From: Nocardioidaceae bacterium
GTDB taxonomy: Bacteria > Actinomycetota > Actinomycetes > Propionibacteriales > Nocardioidaceae
DNA length: 64,000 bases
Reading direction: 5' to 3'
NCBI GenBank assembly: GCA_030447805.1
Contig: JAUJOE010000002.1
Span: forward strand, 248,001 to 312,000
In this document: positions 19,266 through 27,256 of the stretch, piece by piece
Position numbering within the stretch: position 1 is the stretch's first letter
Layout of the letters: the number at the start of each line of letters is the position of its first letter
Translations under genes and position numbers: made by a program
Notes under the pieces: model-generated
What the model was told of the DNA's origin: nothing
The model's input: only the letters and a program-made list of their open reading frames with translations
Databases searched by the model: none

Positions 19266-19300
19266 GGCGGGTCGGGACGCCTGTATCGCCCCGACCCGCC
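19266..19300. terminator. Strong GC hairpin downstream of the GAF-ANTAR gene
   Basis: GGCGGGTCGGG pairs with CCCGACCCGCC over about 11 bp around a 12-13-base loop, with no U-tract. Position after the leftward ANTAR gene and before the UXS-like gene fits an actinobacterial intrinsic terminator. Confidence 0.6.
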
Positions 19301-19399
19301 AGCGACCGGACGCTCCTGGTTGAACGCCGTCGGTCTAGGCGGCTCAACCAACCCGGGTGGCCGACCGCCGTAGCTGTTGTGTGCCCATTTGGGCCGCCT

Positions 19400-20095
19400 T
19401 CAACCGCGCCGTTCGGAGCGCTCGTCTACCTCGGTGACGATGTGTTCTGCGACGCGGCGTAGCTTGACGTTTCCCGTCTGGGAGGCCCGGGTCAGGAAGG
19501 CAAAGGCCGCCTCCTCGTCGATGCGATAGCGTTCCATGACGATCCCGATCGCCTGCCCGATGACCTTGCGCCGCTCCAGCGCCTCGGCGAGGTCATTCAT
19601 TTGCAGACAGTAACCAAGCGCCACGGCGGCGTGGGTGGCGAACAGGCCGGTTACCACTGGGGACCCGCCACAAGCCCCGGTTGACAGTGAGTACAGGTTC
19701 AGGCATGCACGCACGTTGCCCGACACGGGCAGTGGCAGGGTCGTCTGGGCGGCGATTCCTGACGCTGCGACCTTCGGACCGTACAACGGCCAGCGGGGAT
19801 CTTGGGCGAGATCGACCGAGCGGGCGGCCCGCGACGTCGCCATGACATCTCGGCACGGCCCCTCCGCCAACTCGTGCTGCAGCCTATCGGCCTCGAGCAC
19901 CCGGGGATCGGTAGGAGCCAGCATGCGCACCGGCGCTCGGCCGCGCGCAAGACACATGCTGGCGAAGTCGACGTGGGGGAGATGGTCCAGAGCGGCTTGA
20001 GTGATGAGGCGGCCGGCGTCGCCTGCCTTAGCGGGTTTGGTGAGCGCAGCGGCTACCTCGACCATCACGGCGTCGAGGGGCTCGTCTGCGTGCAC
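19400..20095 (-). CDS. GAF-ANTAR RNA-binding antiterminator
   Basis: A 231-residue regulator. Residues ~25-165 form a GAF sensor domain, and the last ~60 residues (ALERRKVIGQAIGIVMERY ... AFAFLTRASQ) are an ANTAR helical domain that binds paired RNA hairpins to prevent transcription termination. Proteins of this type are common in actinomycetes, usually as responders to unknown small ligands. No ANTAR-type dual hexaloop hairpin was recognised nearby. The gene is divergent from a TetR gene, with a paired operator between them. Confidence 0.9.
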   Translation of the reverse strand: MHADEPLDAVMVEVAAALTKPAKAGDAGRLITQAALDHLPHVDFASMCLARGRAPVRMLAPTDPRVLEADRLQHELAEGPCRDVMATSRAARSVDLAQDPRWPLYGPKVAASGIAAQTTLPLPVSGNVRACLNLYSLSTGACGGSPVVTGLFATHAAVALGYCLQMNDLAEALERRKVIGQAIGIVMERYRIDEEAAFAFLTRASQTGNVKLRRVAEHIVTEVDERSERRG

Positions 20096-20131
20096 CGCGC
20101 CTCCTACTCCCGCAAGCCGATCAGCTGGTGC

Positions 20132-20171
20132 TTACACCGTAAGCCGATGTTGGCGATACCTTACACCGTAA
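20132..20171. promoter_or_regulatory. Two identical TTAC-N3-GTAA palindromes (putative TetR operators)
   Basis: The 11-base sequence TTACACCGTAA occurs at 20132-20142 and again at 20161-20171, 29 bases apart, in the gap between the divergent GAF-ANTAR and TetR genes. Each copy is a TTAC/GTAA inverted repeat with a 3-base centre, the size bound by TetR-family dimers. The neighbouring TetR is the likely binder. Confidence 0.55.
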
Positions 20172-20329
20172 AGGGGAACCTGTTCAAGAGGGATCGGCGC
20201 ATAGTCGGTGCCGCGAACTTGGCCGCCCACCTTGTGCCACGCACAGGCGCATGGCGATGGCTAGCGTGGGTAGGTATTAGGTAGGCGGGAGACAGCCACC
20301 CGATCCGCTCATTGGGCAGAGGAGGCAGC

Positions 20330-21073
20330 ATGCCAGCGCCAGACAGCGATGGCGTCGTTGATGCCGATGTCGCCGTGATTGAGGGGGGGACCCTGCCGTC
20401 GGCGCGCGTGCCCCTTGACCGGGAGCGCATATTGACCACGGCGGTGCAGTTCATCGACGAGCACGGGTTGCTCGACCTCACGATGCGCAAGCTCGGGGCG
20501 GTGCTTGGCGTCGAGGCCATGTCGCTGTACCGCTATGTACCCGGTCGAGAGGAACTGCTCGACGGGATCGTCGACACGATCGTCGGCGAAATGTATGACG
20601 ACGAGGACGTAATCGAGGCACCGCAAGACGGCTGGCCCGATTTCCTGCAGCGTCTTGCTCACGGGGTGCGCCGCATCGCGCTTGCCCATCCCATTGCATT
20701 TCCGTTGGTTGCATCTCGGCCGCCTGAGGCTCCCTGGCTGCGGCCGCCACTGCGCAACCTGCACTGGGTGGAGTCTTTCCTGAACGGGCTGATCGATGAA
20801 GGGTTCAGCGACAAGGCAGCGGTGGCGGCGTACCGGGCCTTCACGAGCTTCCTGCTCGGCCATCTGCTGCTTGAGGTGTCGTCGCTCGGTGCCGATGTCG
20901 GTCCCCTTGACGTCTTGGACTCAGGGGAGAACGAGTCGGAGGACCTGGCGGACTACCCCGTCGTCAAGCGGTTGAGCGGCGCCTTGGCCGAGGACCATTC
21001 CGCTGTCGAGTTCGAGGAGTCGCTGGAGAGCCTGCTCGACCGCATCGCTCTGCTCCGGCAAACCGCCGACTGA
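20330..21073 (+). CDS. TetR/AcrR-family transcriptional regulator
   Basis: A 247-residue repressor. The N-terminal helix-turn-helix (ERILTTAVQFIDEHGLLDLTMRKLGAVLGVEAMSLYRYVPGREELL, residues ~27-75, only its outline given here) is typical TetR. The C-terminal ligand domain resembles the TetR_C_1 group (TetR/TetR-like sensors). The start is the ATG at 20330, with AGAGGAGG four bases upstream. It probably represses itself and the divergent GAF-ANTAR gene through the paired palindromes at 20132-20171. No transporter target lies next to it, so the inducer is unknown. Confidence 0.88.
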   Translation: MPAPDSDGVVDADVAVIEGGTLPSARVPLDRERILTTAVQFIDEHGLLDLTMRKLGAVLGVEAMSLYRYVPGREELLDGIVDTIVGEMYDDEDVIEAPQDGWPDFLQRLAHGVRRIALAHPIAFPLVASRPPEAPWLRPPLRNLHWVESFLNGLIDEGFSDKAAVAAYRAFTSFLLGHLLLEVSSLGADVGPLDVLDSGENESEDLADYPVVKRLSGALAEDHSAVEFEESLESLLDRIALLRQTAD

Positions 21074-21100
21074 TCGTCCCCGGGAGAGCCGCCGGGAGTA

Positions 21101-21134
21101 GTGTCTAACAAAACTTGATTGTGTCTGACATAAT
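21101..21134 (+). promoter_or_regulatory. Promoter with direct GTGTCTRACA repeats before the RHH-like gene
   Basis: GTGTCTAACA (21101-21110) and GTGTCTGACA (21121-21130) are repeated exactly 20 bases apart, and TGTCTGACA is itself a TGTC/GACA palindrome. CTAACA (21105-21110) and CATAAT (21129-21134) are 18 bases apart and could be -35 and -10 boxes. Two same-face repeats over a promoter fit autoregulation by the small RHH-like protein that follows. Confidence 0.45.
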
Positions 21135-21184
21135 AGAGGTACACCCGGGGCACCAGCCCTGGAGAGAACCCGATAGGGGTACCC

Positions 21185-21445
21185 ATGACCGACCAACCAA
21201 CCGAGACCAGTATGGACGAGCGCGCGCAGAACCCAGGTGCGCCGGTGAAGCCCAAGGGCAAGCGCGGCAAGGCCGGCAGGCCGTCGCTCGATGAGTCCCA
21301 GAAGGGCGGGAAAGCCTCACCGCAGATCGCCTTCCGGGTGAATCCGGCCGTACGCAACAAGGCCCAGCAGGTAGCCGAGAAGGAAGGGCTCAACGTCTCA
21401 CAGCTCGGCCGCAAGGCGCTGAAGGAATACCTGGCCAAGCACTGA
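21185..21445 (+). CDS. Small basic protein with ribbon-helix-helix-like C-terminus
   Basis: An 86-residue protein. The first ~45 residues are charged and rich in Lys, Pro and Gly (KPKGKRGKAGRPS), with no hydrophobic core, and are probably disordered. Residues ~48-86 (AFRVNPAVRNKAQQVAEKEG, then SQLGRKALKEYL) look like a CopG/Arc-type ribbon-helix-helix: one short strand followed by two helices. It may bind the repeats upstream of its own start. No toxin partner follows within 450 bases, so an antitoxin role has no support. Confidence 0.6.
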   Translation: MTDQPTETSMDERAQNPGAPVKPKGKRGKAGRPSLDESQKGGKASPQIAFRVNPAVRNKAQQVAEKEGLNVSQLGRKALKEYLAKH

Positions 21446-21648
21446 CGCAGGCTCGCGGGAGCCGCTCGCATCCGGTACAGCAAGTGTCCGATGACCAGGT
21501 CACCGCTGTCCGGCCGTGAGCGGCTCTCGCGCTAGTTCCTCGCCCAAGTGGTGACGTGGCGCGGCTGCTTGGTCGCCTTCAGTGACGCCCGTCTCAGCGC
21601 CGTGGGAACGCGGAAACTAAGAATGCGGTTCCCGCCCCAACTCGGGCT

Positions 21649-21676
21649 TTGACATTTTCCAGAGCAGGCATACGAT
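21649..21676 (+). promoter_or_regulatory. Sigma70-type promoter for the riboswitch-controlled NlpC/P60 gene
   Basis: A consensus -35 box TTGACA (21649-21654) and a -10 box TACGAT (21671-21676) are separated by 16 bases. Transcription would start near 21683, about 25 bases before the c-di-AMP riboswitch. Confidence 0.65.
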
Positions 21677-21704
21677 CGCCCAGACCTAACTGAATAGCAC
21701 CCGC

Positions 21705-21910
21705 GCTGGACGCCGAGTCCTGCCCCCAAGCGCAGGTGATTCCCGCCGCCTAGACGAAATGACATCTCACACGGGGCAGGAGTGGGGGACCCACTCCCGC
21801 ACGGCGCAGCGACCAGATCGGATCGCCGCAATCGTGCTCGGGGTTAAGTCGCCATCCGTGGCGGCCGAGCACCTTCTCGCTCGAACCCGACAGCTCACCT
21901 CACAGGCGTG
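21705..21910 (+). ncRNA. c-di-AMP riboswitch (ydaO/yuaA class)
   Basis: The ~200-base leader carries the conserved blocks of the ydaO motif: GGGGACCCACTCCCG (near 21785), GGGGTTAAG (21840-21848), CCGAGCACCTTC and the signature CTCGAACCCGACAGCT followed by CACCTCACAGGCG just before the ribosome site. In actinomycetes this riboswitch stands in front of peptidoglycan hydrolase genes and turns them off when c-di-AMP is high. A good promoter lies just upstream and an NlpC/P60 hydrolase gene just downstream, exactly the expected context. Borders are approximate. Confidence 0.88.
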
Positions 21911-21925
21911 AGAAGGAGACCTTCC

Positions 21926-22414
21926 ATGCCTGCCTTCGCAGCCTGGCGTCGCATTGTCGCCGCCTTCCCCGTCCTGCTCGTCACCGCCTTGACAATGACG
22001 CTGGTGACCGCCGCTCCCGCTGACGCGCACCGCACCAAGCGCGCAACCAAGATCCACCACGCCGTCCAGATCGCCGTCAACCAGAAGGGCGACCCCTACA
22101 CCTACGGCTACGCCGGCCCCAACCGCTTCGACTGCTCGGGGCTGCCGATGTACTCCTACCGTCGGGCGGGGCTGTCCTTGCCGCGCACCGTCGACGCGCA
22201 GTATGCGGCCGTGCGGCACATCCCCAAGCGCAAGATGCGTCGCGGGGACCTGATGTTCTTCCACAGCGGTGGGAACATCTACCACACGGCCATCTTCCTC
22301 GGCCGCAACAACGGCCGGGTGTGGCTGCTGCACGCGTCACGATCAGGTACGCCGGTCAAGCGCGACCCGCTGTGGACCTCGTCGTGGTACGGCGGCACGC
22401 TCCGTCACCGCTGA
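21926..22414 (+). CDS. Secreted NlpC/P60 cysteine peptidase (peptidoglycan endopeptidase)
   Basis: A 162-residue protein with a Sec signal peptide (a hydrophobic stretch to ADA at ~35) and a single NlpC/P60 domain. The catalytic cysteine is in RFDCSG (~73), the histidine in NIYHTAIFLG (~118) and a third polar residue is probably in LLHASRSG. It cuts peptide stems of peptidoglycan outside the cell. The ATG at 21926 follows GAAGGAG; an in-frame GTG 18 bases earlier lies in the riboswitch end. Expression should fall as c-di-AMP rises. Confidence 0.92.
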   Translation: MPAFAAWRRIVAAFPVLLVTALTMTLVTAAPADAHRTKRATKIHHAVQIAVNQKGDPYTYGYAGPNRFDCSGLPMYSYRRAGLSLPRTVDAQYAAVRHIPKRKMRRGDLMFFHSGGNIYHTAIFLGRNNGRVWLLHASRSGTPVKRDPLWTSSWYGGTLRHR

Positions 22415-22454
22415 CCGTTCGGGTTGCAGACCCGACTAGGTGACACGCCTCTCG

Positions 22455-22486
22455 GCAGGGCCGTCCTGAATTCAGGACGGCCCTGC
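22455..22486. terminator. Perfect palindromic terminator hairpin
   Basis: A perfect 32-base palindrome (GCAGGGCCGTCCTG and its complement around AATT) lies 40 bases after the NlpC/P60 stop and 14 bases before the next start. It has no U-tract, as is common in actinomycetes. Confidence 0.75.
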
Positions 22487-22500
22487 GGCACACTTGCGCC

Positions 22501-23607
22501 ATGCTTCCTGCTCGACCCTCCGTGCGGCGTGCCCGGCGCCCGCACCGCCGCCGCCTTACGGCTGCCGCCCTCGCAACTCTTGTCTCGCTCGCCCTCGCGG
22601 CCTGTGGCGGTGGCGACGGCGACGCCGAAACGAACGTCAGCGCCGAATCTGACGTCAGCCCCGAATCGGACGTCGGCGACGGTCCCGATGAGGTGGCCGG
22701 CACCGCCTCCGCGGTTCAGCTGAACGGTGTGTGGCCGCTGACCGGCGAGACCCTCGAGGGGGATCTGCCGAGCCACCCGGTCTATGCCGTCAAGATCGAC
22801 AACACAGCCGGTTCTGCGCCCCAGATCGGCCTCTCCTCCGCCGACATGATCGTGGAGGAGCTCGTCGAGGGCGGTCTCACCCGGCTCGCTGCGTTCTACT
22901 ACACGACGGTGCCAACCGTCGTGGGTCCGGTCAGATCGATGCGGGCCTCCGACATCGGCATCCTCAAGCCGGTCGACGCCACCATGGTCGCCTCCGGTGG
23001 AGCTCCGATAACGGCCAAGCGAATCGCCAATGCGCAGATCGCTACGGTGAGGGAGACGACGGAGGGGCCGACCGGGTTCTATCGCGACGAAAGCCGCCCC
23101 GTGCCGTACAACCTCTTCGTCAAGCTCACACAGACGGCTGCCAACCCCGGACGGAACTGGGCGCCACCGAGTGATCCCTACCTGCCGTTCGGGGACGAGA
23201 GCGACTTTGCTGGCACCGTGCCGGTCAGGACCGTCGAGGCAAAGTTCTCCGAGTCCCACACCACCTCGTGGGTCTACTCAGGCAACGGGTGGACCAGGCC
23301 CACCTCGTACACGCAGCCGCAGGACGACTTCATCGCCGACAACCTGTTGTTGTTGCGCGTCGAGGTAGGAGACGCCGGATACGTCGACCCGGGCGGCTAT
23401 TTCGTGCCCGAGACCTTCTTCTTCGGCACCGGAGACGCGGTCTTGGTGCACGGCGACAAGGCACTGAAGTGTGTGTGGAGCAAGAAGGACAAGGGCAGCC
23501 CGCTGCAGCTGTCAACGACGGCCGGTGACGACGTGATTGTTCCCGCCGGCAACACCTGGATCGAGCTGATCCCGACCAAGCAAGGGCAAGTCACGCTTGG
23601 CAAATAG
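22501..23607 (+). CDS. DUF3048 domain lipoprotein (YerB-like)
   Basis: A 368-residue exported protein. After a basic N-terminus and a hydrophobic segment comes the lipobox LALAACGG, so it should be lipid-anchored at Cys ~35. A short acidic repeat (NVSAESDVSPESDV) forms the linker. The rest matches DUF3048, with YAVKIDN, GLSSADMIVEELVEGG, VGPVRSMRASD and LKPVDATMVASGG. The biochemical role of the family is unknown; the Bacillus member is YerB. It stands alone after a strong terminator, with malic enzyme nine bases downstream. Confidence 0.88.
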   Translation: MLPARPSVRRARRPHRRRLTAAALATLVSLALAACGGGDGDAETNVSAESDVSPESDVGDGPDEVAGTASAVQLNGVWPLTGETLEGDLPSHPVYAVKIDNTAGSAPQIGLSSADMIVEELVEGGLTRLAAFYYTTVPTVVGPVRSMRASDIGILKPVDATMVASGGAPITAKRIANAQIATVRETTEGPTGFYRDESRPVPYNLFVKLTQTAANPGRNWAPPSDPYLPFGDESDFAGTVPVRTVEAKFSESHTTSWVYSGNGWTRPTSYTQPQDDFIADNLLLLRVEVGDAGYVDPGGYFVPETFFFGTGDAVLVHGDKALKCVWSKKDKGSPLQLSTTAGDDVIVPAGNTWIELIPTKQGQVTLGK

Positions 23608-23616
23608 CATGGGGGC

Positions 23617-25011
23617 ATGGTCGCCGCTCCGTCCGTTTCCTACTCGATCACCGTCCGGCTCGTCGTACCAGCCGGAGGAGCTGGGGTAAGCCAGCTCACT
23701 CACGCCGTCGAGGGCGCCGGAGGGCTGGTCACCGCACTCGACGTCTCGGCGTCGGGCGCCGACTCGTTGCAGATCGACGTCACCTGTGCTGCCCGCGACA
23801 CCACTCACGCCGACGACATCGTCGCTGCGCTGGACTCAGTGGACGGGGTCGACGTCCACAAGGTCTCAGACCGGACGTTCCTGATGCACCTCGGCGGCAC
23901 GATCGAGATGGCGTCGAAGCACCCCATCCGCAACCGCGATGAGCTGTCGATGGTGTACACCCCTGGTGTGGCCAGGGTCTGCCTGGCGATCGCCCGCAAT
24001 CCCGACGACGCCCGCCGGCTCACGATCAAGCGCAACTCCGTCGCCGTGGTCACCGACGGATCGGCCGTGCTCGGCCTGGGGAACCTCGGACCGGCTGCCG
24101 CCTTACCCGTGATGGAGGGCAAGGCAGCGCTGTTCAAGCGCTTCGCCGGCATCGACGCCTGGCCGCTGTGCCTCGACACCCAAGACGTCGACGAGATCGT
24201 GCGGACGGTTCAGGTGCTGGCCCCCGGCTTCGCCGGGATCAACCTCGAAGACATCTCTGCCCCCCGCTGCTTCACGGTCGAGGCCCGGCTGCGGGAGCTG
24301 CTCGACATCCCGGTCTTCCACGACGACCAGCACGGTACGGCGATCGTGGTGCTCGCCGCGTTGACCAACGCGCTGCGGGTGGTCGGCAAAGATCTCGCCC
24401 AGGTGCGCATCGTGATGTCGGGTGCTGGAGCCGCCGGCACAGCAATCGTCCGGCTCCTGGTCGAGGCTGGCGCGAAGGACGTCGTGGTGGCCGATGTAGA
24501 CGGCGTGATCCACGCGGAGCGGGCCGGGTTGAACCCGTCGCTGCGCTGGATCGCCGAGCACACCAACGCCGCCTCGTTCACCGGTTCCCTCAAGGAGGCA
24601 GTTCGCGGCGCCGACGTGTTCATCGGGGTGTCTGCCCCGGACCTGCTCGACGGCGACGACATCGCGGCGATGGGAACCGACGCTGTGGTGTTCGCGTTGG
24701 CGAATCCCGACCCGGAGGTCGACCCTGCTGTGGCTCGCCAGCACGCCGCAGTGGTGGCGACGGGCAGGTCCGACTACCCCAACCAGATCAACAACGTGTT
24801 GGCGTTCCCCGGAGTGTTCCGGGGCCTGCTCGACGCGGCCGCGTCGACGATCGAGTCACCGCTGCTCGTTGCGGCGGCGCATGCCATCGCGTCGTCGGTC
24901 TCCGACACCGAGCTCAACGCCAACTATGTGATCCCCAGCGTCTTCCACGAGGACGTTCACAAGGCGGTAGCGGCAGCTGTCAAGGACGCCGCATCGGGGA
25001 GAGGCCGCTGA
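23617..25011 (+). CDS. NAD(P)-dependent malic enzyme with N-terminal ACT domain
   Basis: A 464-residue cytosolic enzyme that decarboxylates malate to pyruvate. Residues ~5-80 look like an ACT regulatory domain, as in other actinobacterial malic enzymes of this size. The catalytic part shows MVYTPGVARVC, FHDDQHGTAIV and VFALANPDPEV, and a Rossmann motif GAGAAG for the dinucleotide. The gene follows the DUF3048 gene closely and overlaps the YqgE gene by one base, so those two are co-translated. Confidence 0.93.
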   Translation: MVAAPSVSYSITVRLVVPAGGAGVSQLTHAVEGAGGLVTALDVSASGADSLQIDVTCAARDTTHADDIVAALDSVDGVDVHKVSDRTFLMHLGGTIEMASKHPIRNRDELSMVYTPGVARVCLAIARNPDDARRLTIKRNSVAVVTDGSAVLGLGNLGPAAALPVMEGKAALFKRFAGIDAWPLCLDTQDVDEIVRTVQVLAPGFAGINLEDISAPRCFTVEARLRELLDIPVFHDDQHGTAIVVLAALTNALRVVGKDLAQVRIVMSGAGAAGTAIVRLLVEAGAKDVVVADVDGVIHAERAGLNPSLRWIAEHTNAASFTGSLKEAVRGADVFIGVSAPDLLDGDDIAAMGTDAVVFALANPDPEVDPAVARQHAAVVATGRSDYPNQINNVLAFPGVFRGLLDAAASTIESPLLVAAAHAIASSVSDTELNANYVIPSVFHEDVHKAVAAAVKDAASGRGR

Positions 25012-25562
25012 TGGTGTTTCACACGGGGCAGTTGCTCGTCGCCACGCCTCGCCTGCTCGACCCGAACTTTCGCCGCGGAGTGCTGTTCGTCCTCGACCAC
25101 GACTCCGACGGCGCTCTCGCGGTCGTCCTCAACCGGCCGTCTGAGCTTCCGCTCGAGGTCGTGCTGCCCGGGTGGGGTCAGGCAGTTGTCGAGCCGCCCT
25201 TGCTCTTCTCCGGAGGCCCCGTCGCGCAGGACTCGGCACTGGCGGTGGGACTGGCGGTGGGCGCCGGTCCTGACCTCGGCTTCAAGCGGCTGAGTGGCGA
25301 GTACGGGTTGGTCGACCTCGACCTGCCAGCCGAGTCGTTGCTGTCGGACCTGCAGGGGGTGCGGGTGTTCTCCGGCTATGCGGGGTGGGGCGAAGGGCAG
25401 CTTGAGGCTGAGATCGCCGAGGGTTCGTGGTACGTCGTGAACGCCGTACCCACCGACGTGCTGACGCCCGAGCCGGCCGGGCTGTGGAGCACCGTGTTGC
25501 GACGCCAGCACCACGAGCTGGCCTATGTGGCGAACTTCCCCGACGACCCGAGCATGAACTAG
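25011..25562 (+). CDS. YqgE/AlgH family protein
   Basis: A 183-residue member of the UPF0301 (YqgE/AlgH) family. It has the N-terminal GQLLVATPRLLDPNF block, VLNRPSELPL, FSGGPV and VFSGYAGWGEGQLEAEI. The molecular function is unknown, although AlgH has been linked to transcription regulation in Pseudomonas. The ATG overlaps the malic enzyme stop by one base. The longer upstream open frame is a shadow of malic enzyme. Confidence 0.93.
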   Translation: MVFHTGQLLVATPRLLDPNFRRGVLFVLDHDSDGALAVVLNRPSELPLEVVLPGWGQAVVEPPLLFSGGPVAQDSALAVGLAVGAGPDLGFKRLSGEYGLVDLDLPAESLLSDLQGVRVFSGYAGWGEGQLEAEIAEGSWYVVNAVPTDVLTPEPAGLWSTVLRRQHHELAYVANFPDDPSMN

Positions 25563-25594
25563 ACCGGATCCGGGCACGCCGTAGACTGCCCGAG

Positions 25595-25858
25595 GTGAGC
25601 ACCACACTCGGTCCCGCGCCGGAAACGCTCGAGGACCGCCGTACCGAGGAGTCCCTCGACCACGGCGATCATGACCGCTTCAGCCACTACGCGCGCAAGG
25701 ACAAGCTGACCGAGGCGATGGTGATGGGAACACCCGTCGTGGCGTTGTGCGGCAAGGTCTGGGTTCCCAGCCGCGACCCGCAGAAGTACCCCGTGTGCCC
25801 CGCTTGCAAGCAGGTGTGGGAGTCGCTGTCTGCTGGCCAAGACGACAGCGACAGCTGA
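25595..25858 (+). CDS. DUF3039 small zinc-ribbon-like protein
   Basis: An 87-residue actinobacterial DUF3039 protein. It contains HYARKDKLTEAMVMGTPVVA, then ALCGKVW and CPACK, so one Cys and a CxxC pair could hold a metal ion. No function is established. The GTG at 25595 is chosen because the family sequence begins there; it lies 32 bases after the YqgE stop. Confidence 0.88.
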   Translation: MSTTLGPAPETLEDRRTEESLDHGDHDRFSHYARKDKLTEAMVMGTPVVALCGKVWVPSRDPQKYPVCPACKQVWESLSAGQDDSDS

Positions 25859-25867
25859 CGTAACCGG

Positions 25868-27244
25868 TTGGCCACTTCGACAGACGAGCTGACGCCCAGC
25901 CTGCTCAGCTCCCCGCACCGGGTGCTCTCCGCGGGCATTTTCGCGCTCATTGCCTGTGTCGCCTTCGAGTTCATGGCGGTCGCCACGGCGCTGCCGGTGG
26001 CCGCCAAGCAGCTCGGCGGCCTGGCGCTGTACCCCTGGGCACTGACGGGGTTTCTCGGCGCGGCGATGTTCGCCAACGGAGTGGCGGGGGAGTTGTGCGA
26101 CCGCATCGGCCCCCGGCTGCCGCTGTCGTTCGGCGCGGCGGCGTTCGCCGGTGGTCTGGTGCTGTCGGGGTCGAGTACGTCGATGCCGATGCTCATCGCC
26201 GGACGTGTCGTGCAGGGAATCGGGGCGGGGTTCGTCATCGTCGCCGTCTACGTGATCATCGCCCAGTGCTACCCCGAATCGCATCGACCCAAGGTCATGT
26301 CGCTGCTCTCCACCGCATGGGTGCTGCCCTCCGTCCTGGGGCCGTTCATTGCCGGCGGGCTCACGGAGTATGTGTCGTGGCGGTGGGCGTTCTTGGCGCT
26401 CGCGCCGCTGGTCGCGATTCCGCTCGCGGTGATCCTGCCGCGCATGGCCGGCAGCACCGGATCCGACGTACGACGATCGCGACGCGTGCTGCTGGCCGCG
26501 ACGATGGCGGCCGGCGCCGCGCTGCTGCAGTGGGCGGGCATCGAGGCCGAACGTGCCAGCTGGGTGGCGGCCGGTGCAGCGTCAGCGATCGGCCTCGTAC
26601 TGATCGTTGCCGCCGCCCGCGAGCTGTTCCCGGCGGGAACGCTGCGGCTAAGACGGGGCCTGCCGGCTGTCGTCGCGTTCCGCGGGGTGCTGGCTGGCGG
26701 TTTCTTCGGCTGCGAGGCCTATGTGCCGTTGATGCTGGTTGAGCACAGAGGCGCCACGCCGACAATGGCGGGGCTTGCCGTGGCCGGTACGGCGGTTGGC
26801 TGGTCAACGGGGTCGTGGTGGCAAGGCCGACAAGGGCTGAAGAGCCCCCGCTACCAGCTCGTGCGCCGAGGGGCTGCGGTCACCGCGGTCGGCGTGCTCA
26901 TCACCGGGACGGCCGCGATCGCCACCGCCGCGCTCGTCGTGCCGGCGTGGCTGGCAGGGATCGGACTCATCGTCGCCGGGCTGGGGATGGGCCTGGCGAT
27001 GTCGAGCAACTCCGTGCTGTTGTTCGACTACTCACCTGCCGAGGACCGCGGCGCGAACTCGGCCGCCATCCAGATGAGTGACGGACTTGGCGGTGTGCTG
27101 GTCATCGGTGGGGCCGGCGTCGTGTACGCGCTGTGGCGCGACACGCTGCCAGCCTCCACCCTCTTCTTGCTGTTGTTCGCGATCTCGTTCGTGGTCATGC
27201 TTGCCGCCGTCGCCGTTGGTTTCAGGGTACGGCGACCGCGCTGA
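25868..27244 (+). CDS. MFS transporter (multidrug-efflux-like)
   Basis: A 458-residue major facilitator protein with about 12-14 hydrophobic helices. The motif-A region (ELCDRIGPRLPL) and motif C (VLGPFIAGGL) resemble drug:H+ antiporters of the DHA group. A TTG start lies 9 bases after the DUF3039 stop. The substrate is unknown. It converges on the orphan ABC ATPase gene. Confidence 0.88.
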   Translation: MATSTDELTPSLLSSPHRVLSAGIFALIACVAFEFMAVATALPVAAKQLGGLALYPWALTGFLGAAMFANGVAGELCDRIGPRLPLSFGAAAFAGGLVLSGSSTSMPMLIAGRVVQGIGAGFVIVAVYVIIAQCYPESHRPKVMSLLSTAWVLPSVLGPFIAGGLTEYVSWRWAFLALAPLVAIPLAVILPRMAGSTGSDVRRSRRVLLAATMAAGAALLQWAGIEAERASWVAAGAASAIGLVLIVAAARELFPAGTLRLRRGLPAVVAFRGVLAGGFFGCEAYVPLMLVEHRGATPTMAGLAVAGTAVGWSTGSWWQGRQGLKSPRYQLVRRGAAVTAVGVLITGTAAIATAALVVPAWLAGIGLIVAGLGMGLAMSSNSVLLFDYSPAEDRGANSAAIQMSDGLGGVLVIGGAGVVYALWRDTLPASTLFLLLFAISFVVMLAAVAVGFRVRRPR

Positions 27245-27256
27245 CCGGTGGCGAGG

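Noticed and set aside
21185-21445. Antitoxin of a toxin-antitoxin pair
   Set aside because: No toxin-like gene follows; the next 450 bases are promoter and riboswitch.
24168-25010. The long upstream part of the frame containing YqgE
   Set aside because: It is a shadow of malic enzyme; YqgE family similarity begins at the ATG at 25011.
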